Below are positions 50,798-60,387 of a DNA stretch of 64,000 nt, in pieces. The position numbers and the translations under genes were made by a program. The stretch lies in contig NZ_JAERRB010000001.1 of the NCBI RefSeq assembly GCF_016735595.1, forward strand, positions 310,001-374,000. The letters run 5' to 3'. Below the pieces are notes generated by a model, which made no database searches, had not been told where the DNA came from, and saw nothing but the letters and a program-made list of their open reading frames with translations. The number at the start of each line of letters is the position of its first letter. Positions within the stretch are counted from its first letter, which is position 1. This stretch comes from Chryseolinea lacunae. GTDB taxonomy: Bacteria; Bacteroidota; Bacteroidia; Cytophagales; Cyclobacteriaceae.

Positions 50798-53212
50798 TCA
50801 ATTCAAAGACCACTCCAAAATGCCGCCGGAAAATTCTTTCGGTAAGGTCACTTCCAGGCGCAGCGCCGTGGTCGTGACCGGCTCAAACGATACGGTGGAG
50901 TATTGATCTTTCAAAATGTCGTAGCCCTTGGTGGTTTTCACCGGTATCCATTGGTCACCGCTTTTGTAAAGCAATTTCCATCCTGCCGGGATTCTGCAGT
51001 CCCCGAAAGGACTGTCGTCAAACCAATACACTTTGGAAGAACTCACGGTTGACGATTTTTCAAAATCATATTGCACCCATTGCACAGTGTCTTTCAAGGG
51101 CCACCAGTGGTAGTAGATGATGCTGTGGTCGTTGGAGTTCTTGGGTTCCATCTGGTCGTTCAGCGCCATCAGTGTTCTTGACTTGTGTGAAGCCGAGATG
51201 GTGCTGCCCGACGCTACGGTAGGTGCAGGTGTAGGCTGGGCGGCTCCCGGCTGATCGGGTATCCACACCACCATTTCGCCCGCGCCGCGGTGTGCCCAGG
51301 TGAAGTACGGAATAAGCTCCACGTCCACGTCGTTTGTTTTTATGTCGGCGGCAATCACACGCGCTGTCGATTTTCCTTTTGCCTTCAGCACATACATGCC
51401 GTTGAAGAAATCGGCGTCATACACAGCCTTCACATCGGCGTTGTCGGGAATCACGAGGTTCACCACTTTCTTGTCGGCGTTGTCGGGCCATTCGGCGCAA
51501 TACACCAGCGGACCGCGTTGATAGGCATAACGATCTTTGTCGGCTTCAATTTTTGTGTTGCCTTCAATTTTCCGAACGGGCATGGGCAGGTGCACACGAA
51601 TCTCGTCGCCCTTCTTCCATTTCCGGTTCATCACCACATAACCCTTGTCGAGTTTGAACTCCACCGGTTTGCCGTTCACCGACACCGAGGGTTGTTCTTT
51701 CATCTTGTCGTGAAAAGTATACAAGTCGCCAGGAATTGGTTTGTCAATCGCCCAGCCCGGAATGCGCACGCGCACATCGAACGCGGCCGCCTTGGCAGGA
51801 CTCACCAGGATTTGCACATCGCCCTCCCAGGGATATTTTGTTTTTTGTTCGAGTGTTACCGGGCTTTTGTTCACCGTGAAGTTGACGGTGCTTTCGCCAT
51901 AGAGATTCACATAGATCGAGCTTCCTTTTTGCGCATAGAAGTAGCCGCCGACAGAAGGCACGAACCGTGTCACGTTGCTGGGGCAACAGGCGCAGGCAAA
52001 CCAGGGGCTCCGCTGATGCTGACCGTGCGACTCCAACGGGTTGGGATAAAAGAAACGATCTCCGGTGAGCGAAACTCCCGAGAGAAATGCATTGTATAAT
52101 GTACGCTCCAGCACGTCATAATATTTTGCGTCGCCGTGCAACAGGAACAAGCGGTAGTTCCAATACACATTGGCAATGGAAGCACAGGTTTCGTTGTAGG
52201 CCGACATGTTGGGGAGATCAAAGTCTCCACCAAAAGCTTCGCCGTTGCCGGTGGAGCCGATGCCCCCGGTCACATAAATTTTCTTTGACACGGCATTTTC
52301 CCAAATGTCGTCGATGGCCTTGATATACTGCGCATCCGAAGTCAGGGCTGCAATGTCGGCCATGCCGGCATACATGTAGGCAGCGCGCACGGCGTGGCCC
52401 ACAGCCTCATGCTGGTCTACCACTTTCTTATGAGCCTGGTTGTATTCGTCGCCTCCCGGACCGCGCACATCGAGAATAAACTTGCCGGTTTCGAGATACT
52501 TTTTGTCGCCCGTTACTTTATACAATTTGGCCATGGCCAGCTCAATGATCTGGTGACCCGAGTAGGTATGCAGTTTGTCAGGACCGAAGTCCGCACACAC
52601 GCGGTCGGCCGCTTTGATGGCGATGTTCAGCAAAGTACGTTTGCCCGTGGCGTGATAGTGTGCCACACCGGCTTCGATGAGGTGGCCGATGTTGTAGAGT
52701 TCGTGGCTGAGAATTTCTTCTTTCTCCCACCGTTTGGTGCCTGCCCACTCGTGACCGTTGGCGCCCATGATGGTGCGGTTGGTGTATATGTAACCATCGG
52801 GTTCCTGCGCTTTGCCAATGATGTCGATCAGGGAATCCACTTTGGCTTCCAGGGCAGGGTCTTTAAAAATTTGCAGCGAATAGCTTGCACCTTCAATGAT
52901 CTTATAGACGTCGGTGTCGTCGAAGGTGAATTCGGTGCAGAAGGTGCCCGTCTTCAGACCTGCGGCGATCTCGAAGTTTTTCACGCGGCCCGTCGATTCA
53001 CATTTTCCCAACGTGAAGGGAATGGTTACTTCATGATTGGTTTTGATGCGGGGCGCCCAGAAATTGTCGCGAAGGTTCACGGCATTGAACAGCACCGGTT
53101 GTATGGGATAATCGCCGGCTTGCATTTTTGTCGTTTGCGCGTCAACACTCAGCGTGCTTAGGCTACAGCAGAAAAAAAAGACCGCGCGTTTCATCGTCAT
53201 CTTCATATCCAT
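50798..53212 (-). CDS. GH127 beta-L-arabinofuranosidase-like enzyme with C-terminal discoidin-like domain
   Basis: The protein has 804 residues; the start could also be M7, which gives a neater signal peptide (MKRAVFFFCCSLSTLSVDAQ). The catalytic part (about 30-650) has the GH127 marks: E341-x-C343 in NETCASIANV, and C409-C410 in CACCPSN. The last 135 residues (about 670-804) form a discoidin/F5-8C-like domain (NSNDHS, WVQYDFE and VYWFDD) that should bind sugar. HypBA1, the founding enzyme, cuts Ara-beta-1,2-Ara from hydroxyproline-linked arabinosides of extensin, and this protein is the closer of the two DUF1680 genes to that type. It is expressed from its own promoter candidate at 53260 and is followed by the second DUF1680 gene. 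Confidence 0.9.
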   Translation of the reverse strand: MDMKMTMKRAVFFFCCSLSTLSVDAQTTKMQAGDYPIQPVLFNAVNLRDNFWAPRIKTNHEVTIPFTLGKCESTGRVKNFEIAAGLKTGTFCTEFTFDDTDVYKIIEGASYSLQIFKDPALEAKVDSLIDIIGKAQEPDGYIYTNRTIMGANGHEWAGTKRWEKEEILSHELYNIGHLIEAGVAHYHATGKRTLLNIAIKAADRVCADFGPDKLHTYSGHQIIELAMAKLYKVTGDKKYLETGKFILDVRGPGGDEYNQAHKKVVDQHEAVGHAVRAAYMYAGMADIAALTSDAQYIKAIDDIWENAVSKKIYVTGGIGSTGNGEAFGGDFDLPNMSAYNETCASIANVYWNYRLFLLHGDAKYYDVLERTLYNAFLSGVSLTGDRFFYPNPLESHGQHQRSPWFACACCPSNVTRFVPSVGGYFYAQKGSSIYVNLYGESTVNFTVNKSPVTLEQKTKYPWEGDVQILVSPAKAAAFDVRVRIPGWAIDKPIPGDLYTFHDKMKEQPSVSVNGKPVEFKLDKGYVVMNRKWKKGDEIRVHLPMPVRKIEGNTKIEADKDRYAYQRGPLVYCAEWPDNADKKVVNLVIPDNADVKAVYDADFFNGMYVLKAKGKSTARVIAADIKTNDVDVELIPYFTWAHRGAGEMVVWIPDQPGAAQPTPAPTVASGSTISASHKSRTLMALNDQMEPKNSNDHSIIYYHWWPLKDTVQWVQYDFEKSSTVSSSKVYWFDDSPFGDCRIPAGWKLLYKSGDQWIPVKTTKGYDILKDQYSTVSFEPVTTTALRLEVTLPKEFSGGILEWSLN

Positions 53213-53259
53213 TTTTTTATTGCTTTTAATGTCTCCAATAATTGTCTGATCGAGGGTAT

Positions 53260-53267
53260 CAAACCTA
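53260..53267 (-). promoter_or_regulatory. Candidate -7 promoter box for the GH127 operon
   Basis: On the minus strand TAGGTTTG fits TAnnTTTG exactly, 47 bp before the GH127 ATG. A perfect palindrome CTACCGGTAG (53306-53315) lies about 40 bp further upstream and could be an operator. Confidence 0.48.
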
Positions 53268-53340
53268 AGGCTAATTTGCCGTTGTGTTTTGATTTATATT
53301 AACAACTACCGGTAGGATTTTAACCCCACCCTAAACCCAC

Positions 53341-55587
53341 TCATTTTGAGGGATACGATTCCTTCCACGACGGAGGCTCGCGATGCAGCAAGGTGCGCAC
53401 AAAGAAGTCGCGACGTTTGCGTTCGCCATACTCTCCGCCACCCGAATGGCCCATGCCGGGCACGGTGATCAATTCAAAATCCTTTCCGGCTTTGATCAAC
53501 GCATTTGCCAGTTGATAGGTGGACGCCGGATCGACGTTGTCGTCCAACTCTCCCACAATGAGCAACAGGTTCCCGCCAAGCTTTGGCGCATTCACAACGT
53601 TCGACGACTCCGCATAGTGTGGACCGATGGGATAGCCCATCCACTGCTCGTTCCACCACATCTTATCCATCCGGTTGTCGTGACAGCCACAAGACGCGAC
53701 GGCAGCCTTATAAAACTCAGGATGAAAGATGACACCGCCCGCAGCATTCTGTCCGCCTGCCGATCCGCCAAAGAGGCCCATGTTTTCTGTGTCGACATAG
53801 CGGTACTTTTCTCCGGCAGCTTTTATCCACGCGATGCGATCGGCAAAGCCTGCGTCTTTCAGATTCTTCCAGCACACATCGTGAAACGCTTTCGAACGCC
53901 ACGACGTGCCCATGCCATCGAGCTGCACCACGATGAACCCCAACTCGGCCAAAGCACTCATACTGTTGTATCGTTCGGTGAACGACTTACCAACATAAAA
54001 ACTCTGTGGTCCTGCATAGATCATTTCGATGACGGGGTACTTCCTGTTTTCATCGATTTTTGATGGTCGTATAATAATGCCCCAGATGTCAGTCTTCCCA
54101 TCGCGTCCTTTTGCCGAAAACACTTCGGGCATTCGCCATCCAGCACCAAGCAGGTCCGTGAGGTCCGCTTTCTGAATTTCCATCCGCGTCTTGCCCGTAG
54201 CCGTTTCGATGACGCTGCTGATCGGTGCCAGATCGACGCGCGATGCGTGGTCAACAAAATACAGGTGATCGTCTGAAAAGGATGCGACATGATTTGTATT
54301 TGACGTAGTGAGTCTGCGGAATCCTGTTCCGTCAAGGTTCACGACACAATACTGCACTAGATACGGGTCCTGATCCTTATCGAGCCCGGAGGCCGCAAAG
54401 ATCACCTGGCGTTTGGCCTCATCCACATGCACCACTTCGCGCACAACCCACTCGCCCGACGTGACCGGATTAACTGGTTTTCCAGTTGCTACATCATAGA
54501 GATACAAATGATTCCAGCCACTTCTTTCGGAAGCCCAGAGTATTTGATTGCTTTCGGAAAGATCGTGGCGATATCGCTTGCCACTGTAGTCAATAAAGGT
54601 TTCGCTCTTCTCGTCAACAACAATGCTGACGCCCCCCGTGGTGGCGTCGACTTTTAAGATCCTGTAGGTTTGATGTCCACGCTCGTTGAACTCGAAGGTA
54701 AAGAAGCGGCTATCCTTGTTCCAGCGCACGTCTCCCAATGAGAATTGCTGAGCAAACAGTTCGTCAGAGATGGGGACATGTTTTTTCGAATCTATCAGGA
54801 ACAGCTGCGGTTGTTTGTGTGGCAGTGCATCGCCGGGTTTGAGGTATTCGCGTTGCTGAAGCTTGGGCTGCAGTTGATCGGTGGGCGAAGATTCGATCAT
54901 GTACATGACGCGCGTTTGTCCCCGCGTTACCTTATAGGCCACCAGCTTCTTGCTGTCGGGCGACCATGTGATGTAGGATGAATAGAAGTCGCCGCTGTTG
55001 CCGTCATAGCTCAGCTGAAACGTTTCTTTTGTCTTCCGCGATTGGATAAACACATTGTGCTCTTTTACAAAGGCAAGCCACAAGCTGTCGGCCGATTTTT
55101 GCGGATGACTGGAACCTTCGTCGAAGGCATTTCCCCAATACGATTCGGGTTTGCTCTCCGGAATAACTTTCTCGACAGCACACTGGCACGCGGGCAAAAG
55201 ACAGCTGATGCGCGCGCTGTCGATCGTGAATTTTATGGACTTGTGATCTTTTGCAAACTCGACATCCTGAAGCGGCAGATCCTGTGCACGCATCGGTTTC
55301 CGCAGTTTTGCCGAAAGCGCCTGTGCCATGCGTGCATGATCGAAGGCTTTGCGCTGGCTGTTCTTCTCCGCATCAACCAACATAAATTCCTTCCCGGTTC
55401 TGGTGTTGTTTTTGTACCAGAAGGTGTGGCTACCGGCGATCCATTGAAACTTGTCAGGGGCGTTATAAACTTTTCCCTTATACAGCGTCCGGCAGGAGTC
55501 TGCCCTGCGGTAATCCTGCAACGTGCCTTGTCCGTTCAGAGAGAGGCAAAGCAGTGTGAATGCCGCAAGTGCGAATATTTTTTTCAT
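53341..55587 (-). CDS. S9-family serine peptidase (dipeptidyl-peptidase IV-like)
   Basis: The protein has 748 residues and a signal peptide (about 1-19, SLNGQ). An N-terminal beta-propeller of DPP IV type (about 60-480) is followed by an alpha/beta hydrolase domain. The triad is S609 in GGSAGGQ, D682 in ELDDNVD and H714 in GMGHSGG. I do not find the double-glutamate motif that holds the N-terminus in true DPP IV enzymes, so strict dipeptidyl release after proline is uncertain. S9 peptidases of this group prefer small or proline-like residues. It starts 6 bp after the FAD dehydrogenase stop codon, so it belongs to the hydroxyproline operon, a telling link. Confidence 0.87.
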   Translation of the reverse strand: MKKIFALAAFTLLCLSLNGQGTLQDYRRADSCRTLYKGKVYNAPDKFQWIAGSHTFWYKNNTRTGKEFMLVDAEKNSQRKAFDHARMAQALSAKLRKPMRAQDLPLQDVEFAKDHKSIKFTIDSARISCLLPACQCAVEKVIPESKPESYWGNAFDEGSSHPQKSADSLWLAFVKEHNVFIQSRKTKETFQLSYDGNSGDFYSSYITWSPDSKKLVAYKVTRGQTRVMYMIESSPTDQLQPKLQQREYLKPGDALPHKQPQLFLIDSKKHVPISDELFAQQFSLGDVRWNKDSRFFTFEFNERGHQTYRILKVDATTGGVSIVVDEKSETFIDYSGKRYRHDLSESNQILWASERSGWNHLYLYDVATGKPVNPVTSGEWVVREVVHVDEAKRQVIFAASGLDKDQDPYLVQYCVVNLDGTGFRRLTTSNTNHVASFSDDHLYFVDHASRVDLAPISSVIETATGKTRMEIQKADLTDLLGAGWRMPEVFSAKGRDGKTDIWGIIIRPSKIDENRKYPVIEMIYAGPQSFYVGKSFTERYNSMSALAELGFIVVQLDGMGTSWRSKAFHDVCWKNLKDAGFADRIAWIKAAGEKYRYVDTENMGLFGGSAGGQNAAGGVIFHPEFYKAAVASCGCHDNRMDKMWWNEQWMGYPIGPHYAESSNVVNAPKLGGNLLLIVGELDDNVDPASTYQLANALIKAGKDFELITVPGMGHSGGGEYGERKRRDFFVRTLLHREPPSWKESYPSK

Positions 55588-55593
55588 AACGGA

Positions 55594-56850
55594 TCAGTTA
55601 AATCTTTCGGGATTGAACGCCGCGATGTTCATGGTCAGATTTTTTTCATTAACGATCTCCGACACCAGTTTGCCGGTGGCAGGTGCAAGGCTCACCCCCA
55701 TCATGGAGTGACCGGTGGCAATGATGAGATTTTTGAAACGACTGGAGCGACCGATGTAGGGAAGTCCGTCAGGCGAGCACGGGCGCAGTCCATTCCACAC
55801 CTCGCGCACATCGGGCACCGCCACGTTCATGTCGGGATAATATTTTGGGATGGTTTCCACAATTCCCTTCACGCGATTCATGTTCACGCTGCGATCGGTC
55901 CCGTTAATTTCCATCGTACCTCCGAAGCGAAGCGCATTGCCCATGGGCGTAACGGCCACACGCCCTTCCAGCAACAGTGTGGGCACCTGAATATTTTTCT
56001 TTACGTTGGGAAGTGTGAAGCTGTAGCCCTTGCCCGATTGCATGGGAAGATCCAGATCCAGCTTCGAACAAAACAAACCCGACCACGCGCCAGTGGCAAT
56101 CACATATTCATCAAACTCCAGCACCTTGTCGCCAATGGTGATGCGTTCAATTGATTTTTCGCCGGTAACGAAGTCGCTCACGTCGTGGTGTGTTAAGATC
56201 TTCACACCGTTTTTTTTCAGGTGTTCCACGAGGTTCGATACCAACAACTGTGGAATGAGGTGTGCGTCGCCGGGAAAGATCACGCCGCCCCGCGCGGTTA
56301 CCCGCACATCGGGCTCAAGGGCCTGCACGTCGGCGGGTGTCAACACATGTGCTTCCACGCCGTGGTGGTTGGCGAGGTGTGCTGCTTCAATTTCTTCTTT
56401 CTCGGTTTCGGCGGTTTGAAAAAGCATGAGCAATCCTTTTTCCTGATAACCAAAGTCAAATTCTTTGGCGCTATTCATCTCGCGAAACAATTGTTTGCTC
56501 AGCATGCTAATCTCTTTCAACAACGGCGCCGACCGTTGCACGTGCTTTTCATTGGCATGTGCATAAAATTTTAATCCCCATTTAATGAGATCGCCATTCA
56601 ATCGCGGACGTACATAGAAAGGGCTTTTCGAATTGAACATCCAGCGTATGCCTTTGGCGATCATGCCCGGTGCCGCCAGGGGCACAATGTGACTGGGCAC
56701 CACCATGCCAGCGTTTCCGATAGAGCATGTATCGTCCATGTTGCCTTTGTCGAAAACCATTACGGTGTGACCCGCCTTCTGAAGATAATACGCAGTGCTC
56801 AACCCGATTATTCCACCACCGATTATTGCAATATTTTTCATGTTGTTCAA
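55594..56850 (-). CDS. DadA-like FAD-dependent D-amino-acid (D-hydroxyproline) dehydrogenase
   Basis: The 418-residue protein has the FAD-binding signature IIGGGIIGLSTAYYL at the N-terminus (M4 is an alternative start), the DadA-type MVVPSHIVPLAAPGM region and the C-terminal FAD motif LPYIGRSSRFKNLIIATGHSMMGV. It lacks a signal peptide and acts in the cytoplasm at or near the membrane. Set between an S9 peptidase (6 bp) and 4-hydroxyproline epimerase (73 bp), its likely role is oxidation of cis-4-hydroxy-D-proline to 1-pyrroline-4-hydroxy-2-carboxylate. A general D-amino-acid dehydrogenase is the alternative, but the operon context favours hydroxyproline. Confidence 0.85.
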   Translation of the reverse strand: MNNMKNIAIIGGGIIGLSTAYYLQKAGHTVMVFDKGNMDDTCSIGNAGMVVPSHIVPLAAPGMIAKGIRWMFNSKSPFYVRPRLNGDLIKWGLKFYAHANEKHVQRSAPLLKEISMLSKQLFREMNSAKEFDFGYQEKGLLMLFQTAETEKEEIEAAHLANHHGVEAHVLTPADVQALEPDVRVTARGGVIFPGDAHLIPQLLVSNLVEHLKKNGVKILTHHDVSDFVTGEKSIERITIGDKVLEFDEYVIATGAWSGLFCSKLDLDLPMQSGKGYSFTLPNVKKNIQVPTLLLEGRVAVTPMGNALRFGGTMEINGTDRSVNMNRVKGIVETIPKYYPDMNVAVPDVREVWNGLRPCSPDGLPYIGRSSRFKNLIIATGHSMMGVSLAPATGKLVSEIVNEKNLTMNIAAFNPERFN

Positions 56851-56923
56851 TTCGCTAAAAAGTAGACATCCTGCAGTTGGAGATGCGAAATATCTCCATC
56901 GCCGAAGACGTCTTTGTTTTTTA

Positions 56924-57922
56924 CTATATCACCTGGAAGCCGTGTGCATACGGGTCGCTGTCGTCCATGATGATGGTGTTGTAGCCCGTCACCATCGCCC
57001 ACCCTTCTATGCTGGGCACGATGGCCGGCTTGCCGTTCAGTGATGTTTCTTCTTCTACGCGGCCGATAAATTTCGAGCCGATGATGCTTTCGTGCACAAA
57101 GGGTTCTCCCACATTCAGGTTTCCTTTGGCATGCCATTGCGCGAGGCGCGCCGATGTGCCCGTGCCACAAGGCGAGCGATCAATGGCCTTGTCGCCATAG
57201 AACACGGCGTTGCGCGCGGTCGATGTTGGATCGATCACCGCACCTGCCCAAAGAATGTGACTGCATCCGTTGATGGTTGGGTTTTCGGGATGCACAAAAG
57301 AATACTTCGCGTTAATGTCTTTTCGAAGCTCGCGGCTCCAGCCGATCAACTGCTCCGCACGAAAATGCTCAAGGCCCGGGAAGTTTTTCTGTACATCAAC
57401 AATGGCGTAAAAATTTCCGCCATACGATACGTCCACCGTCAACTCACCAAGGTCGGGACAGATGGCTTTCAGATTCTCCGCGGCGAGGAATGACACGATG
57501 TTCCGGATTTTTACCGACGTCACCTTCTGTCCCTTCTGGGTATATTCGATACGGATCAAGCCCGCGGGAACTTCCACCAGAAGTTCGCCCGGACGTTTGG
57601 GCACAACCAGTCCTTCTTCGATGGCGATGGTGACCGTGCCAATGGTGCCATGACCACACATGGGCAGGCATCCACTGGTTTCGATGAACAACACCGCCAC
57701 ATCATTTTGCGGATCGCACGGCGGATACAAAATGCTGCCGCTCATCATGTCGTGGCCACGCGGTTCAAACATCAGTCCCTTGCGTATCCAGTCGTATTCG
57801 CGGAGGAAGTGTTGTCGCTTCTCGCTCATGTTCTTTCCCTCCAAAGAAGGTCCACCCCCGGCCACCAGGCGAACCGGATTGCCGCAGGTGTGTGCATCTA
57901 TACAAAAAAAAGTCTTCTTCAT
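56924..57922 (-). CDS. 4-hydroxyproline 2-epimerase (proline racemase family)
   Basis: The 332-residue protein has the opening FFCIDAHTCGNPVRLVAGG, and the two catalytic cysteines of the family: C89 in LPMCGHGTIG and C252 in DRSPCGTGTSAR. Proline racemase has Cys at both sites, as do hydroxyproline epimerases; dehydratases have Thr in the second. Downstream genes for D-hydroxyproline breakdown make hydroxyproline epimerase the best call rather than proline racemase. It converts trans-4-hydroxy-L-proline to cis-4-hydroxy-D-proline in the cytoplasm. It lies 15 bp after the ketoglutarate-semialdehyde dehydrogenase gene. Confidence 0.92.
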   Translation of the reverse strand: MKKTFFCIDAHTCGNPVRLVAGGGPSLEGKNMSEKRQHFLREYDWIRKGLMFEPRGHDMMSGSILYPPCDPQNDVAVLFIETSGCLPMCGHGTIGTVTIAIEEGLVVPKRPGELLVEVPAGLIRIEYTQKGQKVTSVKIRNIVSFLAAENLKAICPDLGELTVDVSYGGNFYAIVDVQKNFPGLEHFRAEQLIGWSRELRKDINAKYSFVHPENPTINGCSHILWAGAVIDPTSTARNAVFYGDKAIDRSPCGTGTSARLAQWHAKGNLNVGEPFVHESIIGSKFIGRVEEETSLNGKPAIVPSIEGWAMVTGYNTIIMDDSDPYAHGFQVI

Positions 57923-57937
57923 TCCGTATTAAAAAAA

Positions 57938-59419
57938 TCAGTTTAAAACCAAGACCGGCTCCACGGTCCATTCGTTGTCTACACAGCGCAAAATTTCCAG
58001 CGGGTTTTCATTTTGAAGCTCCGGGGGCAACAATGCCTCGGGCGCGTTTTGAAAACTGAAGGGCCTCACAAAACGATAGATGGCATCGTTGCCCACCGAC
58101 GTGAACCGCGAATCGGTTGTGGATGGGAACGGACCGCCGTGGTGCATGGCCTTGCACACTTCCACGCCTGTGGGAACACCGTTAAAAATCATGCGTCCAC
58201 ACCGCTGTTGCAGTGCGTTCACAATTTCAGAATACTTTGCTATTTCGATTGCGCTGCCAAAGAAGGAACTTGTGAGCTGACCCGACAATACGTTGATGGC
58301 CTCGCCCAGTTCAGCCACATTATTGCAGGTCACGATCAGCGAGAACGGGCCAAACACTTCCTCCTGCAATTGCGGGTTGCTTACAAAATCGACAGCGTTC
58401 ACTACCGCTACCGTTGCAGCACCGGAAGTATCGTCGTTTGCTTCGGCCACGGCCGAGAGAATGGACACGCCAGCTTGTGCCAATGCTTTTTTCTTCAAGG
58501 TTGAATAGTTGCTGGCGATGCCGGAGTGGAGCATCTTACAAGGTACGCTATTTCCAATTTCAGCCGCAAATTCATCGAGGAATCTCTTCAACCCTTCGCA
58601 CTCCATCACGAGTATCAATCCCGGGTTCGTGCAAAACTGACCCACACCTTGCAACACGGAAGCGGCAAGGAGCTTGGGCAAGGTTTCGTTTGTGGCGATG
58701 CTTTCGGGCAACACCACCATGGGGTTCACACTTCCCATCTCGGCAAAAACCGGAATGGGTTCCGGTCGCTGTGATGCCAATCCAAACAACGCCATCCCAC
58801 CCTGACGCGAACCCGTGAACGCCACCGCCTTTGTGAGCGGATGGCTCACCAGCCGTTGTCCCACTTCAATGCTTGAATCCTCGACGTGTTGAAAAACAAA
58901 TTCCGGCATATCACATTTCCCGATTGCTGCGTCTATCACACCGGCCACGCGTGCCGATGTTTTGGGATGAGCAGGGTGACTTTTCACAACCACACTGCAT
59001 CCAGCCGCCAGGGCCGACGCGGTGTCGCCACCTGCTGTGGAAAACGCCAGGGGAAAATTGCTGGCACCAAACACCACCACGGGACCAACCGGAACCAGCA
59101 GTTTTCGCAGGTCTGGTTTGGGCAATGGCTTGCGGGAAGCGTCGCCGTTGTCGATGGTGGCCTGCACCCAATGGCCAGCGGCAACCAGCGCGGCAATGGC
59201 GCGAAGCTGTCCGGTGGTGCGCCCCACTTCGCCTTTGATCCGGGCTTCGGGTAAATTTGTTTCTTCCTGCGCCAGCTGCACAATGGTTTCGGCATCTGCT
59301 TCCAACCCTTCGGCTATGGCCCGGAGGAAGGCTGCGCGTTGTTTTCCACTCACATTTCTATATTGATCAAACGCCTGCGCCGCGTGTTGCAGAACCTCAT
59401 TCACGTTTGTTTCGCTCAT
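57938..59419 (-). CDS. 2-oxoglutarate semialdehyde dehydrogenase
   Basis: The 493-residue aldehyde dehydrogenase has the NAD(P)-binding motif VVVFGASNFPLAFSTAGGDT, the substrate glutamate in FAEMGSVNP and the catalytic cysteine C263 in VGQFCTNPG. The motif set is that of the hydroxyproline and pentose pathway KGSADH group. It performs the last step, 2,5-dioxopentanoate to 2-oxoglutarate, feeding the TCA cycle. Its ATG overlaps the stop codon of the DHDPS-family gene (ATGA, 59416-59419), which couples the two translations. In L-arabinose or D-xylose oxidative pathways the same enzyme is used, which is notable since this window also frees arabinose. Confidence 0.92.
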   Translation of the reverse strand: MSETNVNEVLQHAAQAFDQYRNVSGKQRAAFLRAIAEGLEADAETIVQLAQEETNLPEARIKGEVGRTTGQLRAIAALVAAGHWVQATIDNGDASRKPLPKPDLRKLLVPVGPVVVFGASNFPLAFSTAGGDTASALAAGCSVVVKSHPAHPKTSARVAGVIDAAIGKCDMPEFVFQHVEDSSIEVGQRLVSHPLTKAVAFTGSRQGGMALFGLASQRPEPIPVFAEMGSVNPMVVLPESIATNETLPKLLAASVLQGVGQFCTNPGLILVMECEGLKRFLDEFAAEIGNSVPCKMLHSGIASNYSTLKKKALAQAGVSILSAVAEANDDTSGAATVAVVNAVDFVSNPQLQEEVFGPFSLIVTCNNVAELGEAINVLSGQLTSSFFGSAIEIAKYSEIVNALQQRCGRMIFNGVPTGVEVCKAMHHGGPFPSTTDSRFTSVGNDAIYRFVRPFSFQNAPEALLPPELQNENPLEILRCVDNEWTVEPVLVLN

Positions 59420-60354
59420 TGTGCGGTGGCCGTTGCTTTTGCTTTTTGACCGTTGCTTCGATTCAACACCGGACGTTTTTTAAGCGCTTCGCGAATAACA
59501 CCCAACACAGCTGTGCGTTCGTCGCCAGCGAGGATGAGGCGCGGCGGGCGAACAGTTTCGGTGCCCAGACCCACTTCGGCTTCGGCCAGTTTGATATACT
59601 GCACCAGTTTGCTGAACGTGTCCAGTTCCAGCAAGGGCATGAACCAGCGGTTGATCTCTACGGCTTCCTGAATTCTGCCTTCCATCACCAGATTATAGAT
59701 GGCCACGGTCTCTTCGGGAAACGCGCATACCAATCCGGCCACCCAGCCCTTTGCACCTTGCACAAGGCTATCCATGGCAATGGTGTCTACACCGCTCATC
59801 ACGCTGAACCGGTCGCCGAATTTGTTGATCATGCGGGTCACGTTCACGATGTCGCGCGTGGATTCTTTCACGGCGTCGATGTTCTTTGTGTCGGCGAGGT
59901 CTTCGAACATGTCGAGTGTCACGTCCACTTTATAGTCAACCGGGTTGTTGTAGATCATGATCTGCAAATCCGTTGCCTGCGCGATGGATTTGAAATAGGT
60001 AACGGTTTCGCGGTGGTCGGATTTGTAGCGCATGGGCGGCAACAGCATGAGGCCACTGAGGCCATTGCGTTGTGCGTCTTCGGCAATTTTTATAGCATCG
60101 CGCGTGGCGCCTTCTGCAATGTTGAGCACGACGGGAACACGTCCTTCCACTTTCTGGACGGTGAAGTTCAACAAGTCGCTCTTTTCTGCGCTGGTCAGTA
60201 CACTTGATTCTCCCAGCGTTCCACCGATGATTATGCCGTGCACCCCTGCAGCCAACTGAGCATCCAGGTTTTTCTCGAATGTTTTGAAATCCAACTGGTC
60301 ATCTGCGGTAAATTTTGTTGTTACTGCAGGAAAAACTCCCTTCCATGTAATCAT
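59416..60354 (-). CDS. DHDPS-family lyase, likely 1-pyrroline-4-hydroxy-2-carboxylate deaminase
   Basis: The 312-residue aldolase-type barrel starts WKGVFPAVTTKFTADDQLD and carries GGTLGESSVL, the IYNNPVDY tyrosine and the Schiff-base lysine K163 in DAVKESTRD. In hydroxyproline operons this family is the deaminase that turns 1-pyrroline-4-hydroxy-2-carboxylate into 2-oxoglutarate semialdehyde; elsewhere it covers dihydrodipicolinate synthase and keto-deoxy-arabinonate dehydratase. The adjacent epimerase and dehydrogenases decide the call. It is the first gene of the four-enzyme run, with a promoter box at 60380. The C-terminal tail is Lys/Ala rich. Confidence 0.88.
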   Translation of the reverse strand: MITWKGVFPAVTTKFTADDQLDFKTFEKNLDAQLAAGVHGIIIGGTLGESSVLTSAEKSDLLNFTVQKVEGRVPVVLNIAEGATRDAIKIAEDAQRNGLSGLMLLPPMRYKSDHRETVTYFKSIAQATDLQIMIYNNPVDYKVDVTLDMFEDLADTKNIDAVKESTRDIVNVTRMINKFGDRFSVMSGVDTIAMDSLVQGAKGWVAGLVCAFPEETVAIYNLVMEGRIQEAVEINRWFMPLLELDTFSKLVQYIKLAEAEVGLGTETVRPPRLILAGDERTAVLGVIREALKKRPVLNRSNGQKAKATATAQ

Positions 60355-60379
60355 GATGAAATGTGTTTAATTATGAAAA

Positions 60380-60387
60380 CAAATTTA
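60380..60387 (-). promoter_or_regulatory. Candidate -7 promoter box for the hydroxyproline operon
   Basis: TAAATTTG on the minus strand matches the TAnnTTTG consensus exactly, 25 bp upstream of the ATG at 60354. No clear -33 box at the usual distance is seen. Confidence 0.48.

Noticed and set aside
56924-57922. Trans-3-hydroxy-L-proline dehydratase as the function
   Set aside because: The second active-site position is Cys (C252), as in epimerases and racemases, not Thr as in dehydratases.
59257-60207. 316-codon plus-strand open frame
   Set aside because: Antisense to the DHDPS-family gene and the start of the aldehyde dehydrogenase, both clearly real.
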